Shown: positions 50,247 to 60,548 of the stretch, one piece after another
How the letters are laid out: the number at the start of each line of letters is the position of its first letter
Numbering within the stretch: position 1 is the first letter of the stretch
Assembly: GCA_038501195.1 (NCBI GenBank)
Contig: JBBPUQ010000006.1
Coordinates: 62,001 to 126,000, forward strand
Length of the DNA stretch: 64,000 nucleotides
Direction of reading: 5' to 3'
Origin: Nemania diffusa
Lineage: Eukaryota; Ascomycota; Sordariomycetes; Xylariales; Xylariaceae
Translations under genes and position numbers: made by a program
The notes under the pieces: generated by a model
Told to the model about the DNA's origin: nothing
Seen by the model: the letters and a program-made list of their open reading frames with translations, nothing else
Database searches by the model: none

Positions 50247-52019
50247 TTACTTTCTCTCCAGCGTCACATGAAGCTGGTGTTGCTTTATTGGCAAGATGCA
50301 TATTAGAGCCAAAACGGCCCAGGCAAGCATCATCAACCACACACGTAAGAATGCGCCCATAAACGACCGGATGACCCCTTCGATCCATCCGTCTGGAAGA
50401 TTGCCTAGTTCTGCTAAGCTGTCTAGAATTCGTTGGATTTTTTCCGCAGCATTTGGGACATCACCGAACCGCTCCCAGAGACTAGTTCGAAGGGTACTTT
50501 GGTAGATAAGTGAAGCGATAGTGATACCAATGGTGCCTCCCAGGCTTCGAGAGAGATCTGTGTAGTTTTGTTAGGTGTCTTTTTTAATAAACTCGAAAAT
50601 GAAAGCCAATACTGGAAGTGAAAAACTCTTACAGGTACACGACGTAACGACTGCTTGCTGTGTATGATCTACTGCTGCGAGGCATGCTACTTGCGTAATG
50701 CCGAAGACAGCAGTATAGCCTGCACCTACAATCACGAATGCGATAGAGGTGAATAATCCTGGAGTATTCTCGTTTTGGAATGCGAAGATACCAATTCCGA
50801 ATGTTAAGAAGAGTATGCAGCTTTTCACCAGCCCAACATACTTTCCGGTCCTCTTCATCAGATAGCCCGTACCGAGCGCTCCGACAGAGGTACCAAAAGA
50901 AACAGGTAGTATCTTTAAGCCCACAGCTGTCGCCGAATCGCCTCGAACCTGTAGATATAGCGGGACATAAAAAATACTCGTCAAAGCAATAGCGGAACAG
51001 AAGATGCTAGCTAAGCAAGATGCCAGAACAGTGCGGTTGTATAACAGCTTGACTGGGATAATGGGTTGGGTGACGGTAGATTCCCACCGGAATAGAAGTA
51101 TGAAAGCTCCCGTAGAAAGAAGGATAGCTATGGGCGGCAGCGGATGCGTCCAAGGAACAATATTCCCTCCGAAACTAAGACCTAACACTAGCAACGCCAA
51201 GGACGAAGTGGTCAGGAAGACGCCACTAAAATCTATGCGCCTTAAGTAAGACTTGTCGGACTGCTTTGGCGGTACCCTGACTAAGAAGTAGACGATAGCA
51301 GCTGAGACGAGAGATGGGGGAACTTGAATCAGGAAGGCTAATCGCCAGCCCATCCGAGAATGATCATTCAGGTAGCCACCTAATACAGCTCCTGCCATGG
51401 TACCGCAGCCATACCAAATGTTCGCGATACCACCAACCACTCCCCGCTTACGAAGCGGGATGAGGTCCGAGGCCAAAAACGTCGGGATACTCATCAGGCC
51501 ACCACCGCCGATACCCGCAATTAGTCGTCCAAGTATCATAGCTTGTTGACTCGTGGCAAGTGCACAGATTAAATTGCCAAGTGCGAAGGTAAGGTTGGCG
51601 AAGACCAGTCCAGGACCGCGACCGAAGATGTCTGTCAGACGGCCTGATATTGGCTGGCTCGCAGCATTCGATATGAGGTAGGCCGTAGCTAGCCATGACA
51701 GCAGCCGAAGCGAATTAAATTCGCTCGAGATGGGGGCAGACAGGGTTGCTATGACAGTGGTGTCGGCAGCGCCCAGGAAGACTCCTAACCACGCCGTGCT
51801 CATAACCAACGCCAACCATGCGAAGGACGGCTCTTTACAGATAATCGTTCTCTCATCCTCCTCTCCTTCTGAGTTAGGCTGAGAGTCCACAAGAGTAGAA
51901 GAAGCGCTTTCGACATCTGAGCTAGCATCTGAACGTAGGAGTGGTGTTTGCTCGGAGGCATGACCGCTGTGACCCGCGCCTGTATAAGAGGCGGGCCAAG
52001 TGCTGGTAGATTGTGGCAT
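50247..52019 (-). CDS. MFS transporter, DHA2 / Vba-Fnx1-like
   Basis: Two exons, 52019-50633 and 50557-50247, with a 75-nt intron whose removal restores TSCTYLSRSLGGTIG, about 565 residues. A soluble acidic N-terminus (about 1-65, with the EQTPLLRSD dileucine-type signal) precedes about 14 hydrophobic segments. Motifs include ADTTVIATLSAPISSEF, SWLATAYLISNAASQPISGRLTDIFGR (loop 2-3 signature) and GWRLAFLIQVP. These fit proton-coupled drug or vacuolar basic-amino-acid transporters of the Fnx1/Vba group. The N-terminal dileucine hints at a vacuolar or endosomal location. Near two PLP enzymes and a racemase it could export or sequester an amino-acid-derived product or toxic intermediate; that role is inferred. 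Confidence 0.9.
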
Positions 52020-54519
52020 AATAGGTCACCCGAAAGGAAGTGGTGAAATAAATCAGAAACTCAAAAACTCAAAAAGGGTCACACCACCAAAATATGGCAA
52101 AAGGAAAATCTGGTATTATTTTTACGACCTCAATTCTCCTATGAGAATTTTAGAAACGAATGATACTCATAAGAACGACTAATTGATCTATATAGCTATT
52201 ACATTGAAACCACGGCAGGGAGATACGCCAGGATACAGGAAGTCGTACCAAACCTTTGTCTTCCTCGTGATGAATCTCTAGATGAATGCCACGCGTGATT
52301 GAAACTAAAATCTTGCGCATGATACATTTTCTGGCATTTCCCAGATATTACCTCAACTCGGTAATGATGGTGGTGTGTGTCTAATCTACAGTTGCTATGA
52401 TAGTATGAGAGCACGCAAGCATTACACTATGAATTTCGCGCCCTTACGCCTTAGACACCTATCTGATGTAGGCACATTATAGCTAGTATTTCAATGAATA
52501 AACGCCCTTTGACACTGGCGGGCACTGGGCAACTCAGTGTATCGAAGGCCTTTTCTCGATCATTTTCTGCAACCACCTTTGTAGGCATCTAGATAATGTA
52601 ACGCACTGTACGCATGTGATAAGTTAGTATCATGCTCCTTTTACCAATATGACTCTATATGCACCCAACAGCCACACTACTATTCCGGAGGCAAGTACAC
52701 TCTTCCGCCTTTCGCTAGTAGATAGCGCAGATATTATCAACATGGTTAGCCAAATGTGTTCTGAAGTAGAGCAGTTGTATCTGCCCATTTTAGTTACACA
52801 CCGTCAGGTCAATCATTTGCCAGGTGAGTGGGCAATTAGAGTTCGTAATGCCACGATGCTGTCACTCACAACGTCAAATACTACCCAACTGCGGAAAGAG
52901 TCTCTCAATGCCAAATGGCCAAACCTAGTTGCTTGGGATTCAATTGGCCGCTCACCGGATTTCGTATCAGCCCGAACCTTTACTATTTGGGGTAATTAGG
53001 AGCTGCGATCTGATCAGGTGGGATGTCGGTGAACCACAGCTCCTAGGTATCTGAAAGTCAAATGTTCATGATGGTTGTCCGTGCCCACACCCAAAGTCAA
53101 CTAACGGATAGAGCTGTGGGCCTAGGTAGTACTCTATAGCTAGTGGGCCTATGCCTAGCGGGCTTGGCCTGAATATGTAAATAGGCATCGAAGGTGGTGT
53201 GGCATCTCCATCTCCTACACAGTGCGGTGGCATACATGTACCTACCGAAGGACTTATCCCACGGCCCGGCCCGCCAAGTAACACACTCCCACCCATGTTC
53301 GCAAGATGTATCGGTACCTCTCTTTCGCACAACCACAAACCTCCTCTTTTCACATTTACGAAAGTTTATCCACACCATACTCACCTGACAAAATATATTT
53401 AAAATAATCAAGATGGGCTGTACTAAATCCTAACATCTATAACGAACCGAGGTGGATTACCGCCAAGTATTTTTCAATATAGCTTTCTCAATTACTGACA
53501 TTGAAAAAACCGGCACTGTATTTAACACAAAACAAAACAGACTTGAAAGAATTAGATAAAATTTATAGGGAGTTGGTTTTTATTTTACTCTTTTGTGTTA
53601 ATATAGTAAAATGGGTCACACGAGTGCGACTAATAGCTTTTAGATGTTGTTAAGCTTCCGCTAGGATGCTAACAGAGTCCCCAGGCATGCCAAAGCACGT
53701 ATTATAAGAAAGGTATTAACTATATACTTGCGTAAAAGCTGTGTACTAGGTCCAGGTTCTAGAGAGAGGGTTGTGGCAGGGGAAGAGGCTAGAATCTTAT
53801 CAACTCGGAGCGCATGACTCGAACTTGTACTGATATAAAATTTCGAAGTATCGTGTTCTTTCGTTCCTTTTCGAATCTTACCAATACTAACGATTATATT
53901 TTGCCACGCCACCTCCAATGGCCTTTACACCCCCCATCTCATTAATACCCCTGATAGAGGTGTCCTCTATTTATATATCATGTGGTCCGGCTCTGCTACC
54001 TCACACCAACTACCCTGGAGTATGTGATCGGTGTTTATGGGAGAAACACTACACGCGATCTTTGGCCAGGATCTCCAATATCCCATGATTGACCCATCTA
54101 TCATCGCCACGTTACAAGTCGATTTTAGTACCGCAACTAAACCTCTCATTGCACATCCTACCCACACACCATATGTCGTATCTAACTTAAGCTCCGGACC
54201 AGAGAAGTCAGCTGGTATTCAAGTAGCTTTTCTTATCCAGGTCGATTAATGCCAGATGAGATAATCTGGGGGGTTAGCCCCATGATAGAGGTGTCACGAT
54301 GAGTAGTCTTTGCTACCCACGGGGTCTAACGTCTGCCATGACGGTAAATGATTAACAGGTGCCTGGTGCTGAAAGCGTTATAGTCTTTTATGCAAATGCC
54401 ATATACCTAGTTATGGTGTACGTATATTTATACTTAACTAATGAACTTATGATATCTGACCGCGAGAAGGAACCACCGTCTACTTTTTGATAAATTATTA
54501 TTTTTGGATTGGTAACAAG
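52020..54519. other. 2.5-kb divergent spacer
   Basis: Between the starts of the transporter and the class I/II PLP enzyme. A 116-codon ATG ORF at 52649-52999 (plus) and one at 54031-54249 resemble nothing I know. The word TGATAGAGGTGTC occurs at about 53953 and again near 54284, a direct repeat about 330 bp apart that could flank an old insertion. Confidence 0.45.
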
Positions 54520-56027
54520 ATGCTTTCTCGTCGAGTCCAGAAGAGTTTGAACTGGCTCAGTGAGGAGTTGCCAACGGCGCCTCCTTACCCAGAGGATGTA
54601 GTGAAGATGGATTCAGCCGAAAACTGGCTAGTCCGGCCCCATATCCTCCCTCTCATGAAAGAGGCCATAAATTCCAACCTAACGTACGAGCACTTGTCCT
54701 ACCAAAAGAACTATGGCGGTAATCCGGAACTTCTAAAGTCCACGTCGGCTATGCTCAACAAATTCTTTTCTCCCTACTCCTCTATTAAACCGAGGCACAT
54801 AGTTGTGGGCGCTGGTGCTGCTGCAATCCTCGACAGCATTGATTTTGCTATCTGCGACTTGGAAGATGGCTTGCTCATCGACGCACCCATGTGGGAGGGC
54901 TTTGGCCTGGCCAGTAACTTAAGGAATGATGATCGCCTCATCCCCGTTGCACGACCTTCATTATACTCAACCAAGGAGCAGGCCATCCAGCACTATGTCA
55001 AGGCAATAGAGGGCTCGCCGTGCCGCATCCGGGGCATCATTGTCTGTAACCCCCAAAACCCGTACGGGCACATATATCCAGATTTTTGGATGGAAGCCAT
55101 ACTACAGTTTTGCGAGGAGCAAGACATCCATTATATCTCAGACGAGATTTATGGCATGTCAGCTTTCGGTCCATCGCCGTCGACGGGATTTTCAGTCTCG
55201 GAGAAGAGTCCGCCAATCTTCGAGTCCCCCGAGAATGTGTTTAAATCTATTCTTTCATTTAACCTAGAACGACTTGGTGTCAATCCCGCACGAGTTCATT
55301 GTATATACGGCATAAGCAAAGATCTTGGTAGTAGTGGACTCCGTTTAGTAAGCATAAGCCCCCTATTTCTTACCATGCATCAACCCCCAGCTCTCCCCAT
55401 GTTATCAGAGATAATCTAATGCTCAATGTGCTATGTTGACTAACACGTTTTAAAACCCAGGGTTTCTTCATTACGCAGCAAAACGACGAGCTTTGCCACG
55501 CTCTTTCGATACTGAACAGATTCAGGGTCTCGAACGCGTCATCCTTGATGGCTCTGGGCCTCTTCTCGGATTTACTAGCTCTAGAGAACATATTTGCCAA
55601 GAACAAAATGGACCTCTGTAAGGCTGCTGAGTACGTCGGCGACTTCCTAGTCTTCCATAAAATCTCATTCTACCGGCCAGTAGCTGGCTGCTTCCTATGG
55701 GCGCGCCTAGGTGGTAGCTCGGCTAGCAAGGAATCAGATCTCGCGCTATGGCAGAAGTTCGCCTCAGCTGGTGTGGCCTTGGCGACTGGAAGTGCGTTCC
55801 ACGAGACGGAACAGGGCTGGTTCCGCATCACTTATGCCCTACCACAAGATGACCTGCAGGAGGGCATCCGTCGGATTGAGGCTGCACTGGGCGTGAAGGA
55901 TAGGTGGGAGCCAAACAAGACTAGTGAGAAGGTGATAGTCAAGGGTAATAAGCACTTAAAAGTGTTGCCTAAAGGAAGCCCGGGAAGATTTGGGCTTGCG
56001 TTAACTTGGTTTATGGGTTGGCTATGA
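54520..56027 (+). CDS. Class I/II PLP enzyme, ACC synthase-like / C-S lyase-like
   Basis: Two exons, 54520-55347 and 55461-56027, about 464 residues; the 113-nt intron interrupts GLRLGFF in the PLP-lysine region. It is a fold-type I PLP enzyme. Motifs in order: KNYGGNPELLKSTSAML, VGAGAAAILDSIDFAI, DAPMWEGF, CNPQNPYGH (cofactor Asn), YISDEIYGMSAF (cofactor Asp and Tyr), SKDLGSSGLRLG with Schiff-base Lys267, and GWFRITYAL with the carboxylate-binding Arg. The pattern is that of 1-aminocyclopropane-1-carboxylate synthase-like proteins, a group that includes the C-S lyase of gliotoxin-type pathways (GliI). The exact reaction cannot be told from sequence: aminotransferase, ACC synthase or C-S lyase. 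All catalytic residues are present. ATG at 54520 is used rather than an upstream TTG. Confidence 0.85.
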
Positions 56028-56838
56028 TTTCGGATACTCAGCAGCTTTTCTCTTTTGACCTCTGCATCATGTGAGCTGAAGATATCCTTTATAGTTGTTT
56101 TGGGCTGCTTATTTCTACGCTTTCAACCAATATATACCCGAACTCTGCTTTTCTAATCTAGCCTAACATATTATTGAAACGAAACGTGCAAAACACACAC
56201 ATCGCACTCTAGAAGACTGGCCACGGCCATCTAAATCACTTCTAGATATTTGAGGGGGTGAAAACCAGTAATCTGATAAATCAATCGCATATTCTTAGTG
56301 CAGATGAACCAGAAGGGCCTGCCTAACTTGTCCTGTGTGCTAATAAAATCCACGCTCTTCGACTAGCTAAATGAATAAAAGAAAAAGACGTACTAGGTCT
56401 GGCTGACGTAATCGATATATCCCCCAAGTAACCAGATCGCCCACACTGTCTCATTAAGTAAATGAACACATGCAATACCTATTAGTCATCGTATTAGGTA
56501 TTTAGAGCTTCTTAATAATACGCTGGTTTTCTAAGAGTTGTTAATCTATTTGACGATTTTAGGTTCCAATCATTGGGCATAACCTGCCTACATACAAGTT
56601 ATGGAGCTAGAAAATACAGAGCTGTATACATAACTTTAATTAAGTAGTATAATAAAACTAGCAACTTAACATCCTAATATGCGATCTTAATTTGATATCA
56701 AGGCTGGATGACCTATCTCGTTGTTGTATTGTTTTCAAACATGGAACTGGGCAACACTACTATAAAACAATCTAAACTAAATCAAGACCTCTTCTAATTT
56801 AGTTCTTGTTATAGGATGAGATAAATCCGGGAGTTTTA
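56028..56838. other. Convergent spacer carrying a dispersed repeat (56171-56465)
   Basis: The segment 56171-56465 is the partner of 31226-31505, in the same orientation, with many shared blocks in the same order. The rest (56466-56838) is AT-leaning and gene-free. Confidence 0.6.
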
Positions 56839-58165
56839 TCACAAGGGATATTGGTCGACGTAAATGGGATGGGTTAGCGATCCCTTGAGTTTGGACCAAG
56901 TTTTTGCACGAAGTCTCTCCATCCCTTTACTATCCTCTTTCTCGCCTAGCAAGGGCTGAGCCTTTAAGGCTCTACTCCTCTCGATTTCAAGTTCCACTAG
57001 TATAAAGAAGACAATGGTTAGTGAGATCTTAATTTTAACAATCCAGTATGTATAACTTACTATGGAGATGTACGACAGCACTTTTACCAGTGTATAGTGC
57101 ATGCCCGACATTGGTGCGTTCATCTGAGTTTGCATCTCCAACAGCATAGATGCCAGGGACACTGGTAAGCATGTTGTCATCCACAGCCATCATACCATCT
57201 ACCAATCTGACTCCTGCCTTTTCCCCGACCGAAGAACGCTGCTCGTTGTCAAATGTGTAAAAGAATGTATTTCGCTCTATGCTCGGCCCCGCATCAAAGT
57301 CGACGCGAAATAGGTCATACTCAGGCTGGCTCGGCAAGTTGGTATCTCTGTGGTCTACGCTGCCGTCCCGTAGTCGAGTGATCCGGGATATTGTGCGGTT
57401 ATCGACCTTGATGTTTCGCTTCTTCAAGTATTCTGAGGAATTCTCAGCGAACAGTGTATCGGCCCGTGCGCGGTTTTCAGGGGTATCCGTGCCATTAGCG
57501 AAGATGATGACATCTTTATTAAGCGTCATGACCTCGGCCGCTGCTCTGGCGCCTTTGTCAAAGGATCCTAATATGCCCATTGGTTGATCCGCGTGCTCAT
57601 TACCGTCACACCAGGGACACCAGTATATCCCCTTACCAAAATTCTCCTGGAGGCCAGGAGTCGGAGCAAGAAGGTCACGCAAACCGGTAGCAAGGATAAT
57701 CTTCCGTGAGGTCAATGATGAGACGGTGCCATCGAACGCTGTCATCGAGACCGTAAAGAAGGTATTTCCATCCTCAGGCTGGATATCTGTTACAGTACCG
57801 TTTGTAGTCTTAACAGTATTATAGTGGGAAATTTGGTTCTGAGCCACCCAGCGGAAGTATGCTGGGGGAACGCCTATGCTACAGTAAGAGATTGTACTAA
57901 ACAGTTCTCTGGGTAAAACGGAAGACTAACCATCAAAACCAATAACATCGTGCATCAGTCGCGTAGGAGTATTGCGGTACTCTCCAGAGTCGATTAGCAA
58001 AGCATTGCGACGAATTCGAGCCAGAGCACTGAGAGCAGCCAATCCTGCAGGCCCCCCTCCGACCACAATAACGTCGTAATCGGTCCAGGAAGAGGGGAAT
58101 ACTATAGGGGCAGCGGTGGCCAGTACCGCGAGAAGAGGTAGTAGAATAGTAATAAACACGGCCAT
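56839..58165 (-). CDS. Secreted thioredoxin-reductase-like FAD oxidoreductase, GliT-like
   Basis: Three exons, 58165-57931, 57873-57061 and 56996-56839, about 401 residues; introns are 57 and 64 nt. The first intron uses the second of two nearby AG sites, restoring FDGVPPAYFRW. The fold is class II thioredoxin-reductase-like: FAD motif DVIVVGGGPAGLAAL (31-45), redox pair WCPWCDG (Cys164, Cys167), NADPH-type motif MGILGSFDKGARAAAEV, and C-terminal GIYAVGDANSDERTNVGHALYTGK. Fungal relatives such as GliT oxidise paired thiols of small molecules rather than reduce thioredoxin. The N-terminus (about 1-19, MAVFITILLPLLAVLATAAP) is a signal peptide, so the protein enters the secretory route. The tail is Lys-rich and diverges from bacterial enzymes. 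A role in disulfide formation on a cluster product is inference. Confidence 0.87.
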
Positions 58166-60548
58166 TTCGGAAGTTTCCAGCTTGTAGCAAGAGTAGTTTG
58201 TCTAAGAGACCTACAGTGAGGCTGTTTAGCTTGGATTCAACAGCTCACTACAGCTTTTTTATGCTCACCTTTAAGACCAGTCAATACTTGATACCCAAAT
58301 GATCGTCTAGTGGTAAACTGTCATACACCTATTGCTCACGGGCTTAGGGTCTTTTCCCTAAAGCCTCGTTCGATAACTGTTCCAATCATTTGATCTTGTG
58401 ACTCAATTATATGGTACAATGTAGATAAGTTTCATTACATGTTTATATGCTTGACCACGAGGCACCCATTGTGGATAGGAGAGCAGCTGGTGGTGGCATG
58501 ACGCTGCCAGTTTCCTAAAGAAGGCTGTAACAAGACTCATTCCTAAGGTGATCGGGATTTAGAGCACTATGTCGATAAGGAGCGTGATCATCCACGATCG
58601 GTAAAAATTAGAAGTAACCGACTGCGTGACCCTTCTCATCTGACAGGAGCGTAGCAATTTTGACGAGAAGGGCAGAGCAATACCTCGGATACCATAGTGA
58701 GATACTATGGTGCAGATGATCTATTAGATTTATTGTCCCACTAGAGGCGTGACCCCTCACTTAAACACAAGGGTCGTGATATTGACGAGAAGAGTAGTGT
58801 TTAGGACATGATAATAACATGGTACAGTCCATAATACTACGCAGGTACATCATCTATCATGTACCAGGATGGGTGGGATGGTCAACTGAACGGGTAGATA
58901 GGTGCCGCTGGTTGTCTAGTTTATCTGGGAAAGGGGGGGCTAATACAAAATAGAATTTGTCTTAGCCTTGACGCTAGTTTTTTATGCATTCGGACATCCG
59001 AATGCCGAAGGAAACTAAATAGGGATTTCTTATCATATTACTTAGAACCTTCTCATTACATAGCTTTTACCACAGGGTCATATCTTCATTTGGGCAGTTT
59101 TGCTGCTCAATCATACAGCTATTCACAGAGATCGGCGGAAGTTCAGAGATAATCACAAACTAACCTTGTGCCTGCTCCCCATGATCGCAACATCGCTAGT
59201 GATCCTCTGCCGTTGCTCGTGACGTTAAGACCCTCTCATCCAATTCCTATGTTTCGCCGAGAAGTCGGCGAGAAGAGAGGGGGGGAGCGGTTGAATAAAC
59301 TTGAACATGCATCAATGTTGTGATTAGGCAAAGCATGTTGTAATCATACAGTATGTATCTAGTTAGTCACCTAGTGGGTGGGTGGGTATCTTGAAAGGAC
59401 GCGTCTCTTTACGCTAATTATTGGAGAGGAATTATCTAGATAAACTATGCGCAGGACCCCTGGGATCGGAATCGACTCACCTACGCATACCCACCTAGCT
59501 TAATCCTATTCAATGTAACCTTGCCGGGGTGGCCAATCGGGGCCGAGGACTGCGGACTATCCCTGTATGGTTTAACTACAAATCTACACGCTATCCGAAA
59601 AGGTGGTGTGGGATTGTAGTAATTTAGACTATGTATATAGTACCTCCTATATCAGTAACCGTTACATACTATGAGCTAAACCCTATTAAGTTGGGACCAC
59701 GCTTGTTCTGACGTCTTCAGTTTTCAACCAGATTTTGGAAAAACAGCACAGCCCGCTCATGTTGTCGAAGTATCTTGAAATATTTATAAAAGAGAATATT
59801 TGCTTATTTCTATCTGTCTTATTCACTAGTCTTGTCTCCCAGGTTTTCTTCCTAATTCCGCGTAAGAAAAAGGGACCAGGAGGTAATAACTGTCTAGAAT
59901 AAGGGGCTTCAAATATACAGCACACAGAATACAGCACCTTCTAATAAATCTTAAGCTAGACTACGAAATCCTTCCAAGGATTTCCTAGCGCATGTTGCAT
60001 GGGTTTATTCTTTAGCAACCTTTGTAAGGACCCTGTAATCGTTTAGAACTTTCACACCTAATCCACTCCTCTATTATCACGGTTGTCTTCCTCGAGTATC
60101 TCACCTTGCAACACAAGATGCGTAATCGAGATCCACGCGCCCTAGACCACCTTTTAGTTACATTCGAGTCAGCTGGGATGAATATACAGCTCTCAGCTTC
60201 CTCGTGACCCTCAATTTTGGGTAGTATACGATGAAACGTAACTCGCAAAGTGAATTTGCGCCACGATGAGGAGGAATGGCTGTCATTGCAATTCAACCGA
60301 GCCGAGCGGATCCTTTCCCACGTATGGAACCCTAGGACTTGTTAATTCATTACTTACAGGCTATATTTTGCTCCCATGTTATCGGAATGGCGTGAGGTCA
60401 GCATACTGTGGTGGATGCTTATATTCTTCTTGCGCCAGAAAATCACAACAGATAATTTTATTCAATCGTATTGGAACGAGTCGTTGCTTCTTAACATCCT
60501 ATTTTGAATTTAAACAAAATTATACTGATTTATGTTTGAACTGAAATC
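58166..60548. other. 2.4-kb divergent spacer
   Basis: Between the starts of the flavoprotein and the class V PLP gene. It contains an imperfect tandem duplication at 58624-58857 (separate entry). An inverted pair, GTGGGTGGGTAT near 59376-59387 and ATACCCACCTAGC near 59483-59496, may be remains of a short element. ORFs at 59686-59937 and 60012-60296 (minus) and 60266-60544 (plus) look like chance. Confidence 0.45.
58624..58857 (+). repeat. Imperfect direct duplication (~120 bp) with hairpins
   Basis: Unit 1 (58624-58722) and unit 2 (58747-58857) both start GCGTGACCC, share TTGACGAGAAG in the middle, and end with an ATCATCTAT or GATGATCTAT block. Unit 1 holds the hairpin ACCATAGT..ACTATGGT (58691-58711); unit 2 ends in GGTACAT..ATGTACC. 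The function is unknown; it lies about 0.5 kb upstream of the flavoprotein start. Confidence 0.5.

Noticed and set aside
52649..52999. 116-codon ATG ORF in the divergent spacer
   Set aside because: No family resemblance, no introns or neighbours in support; could be real but not claimable.
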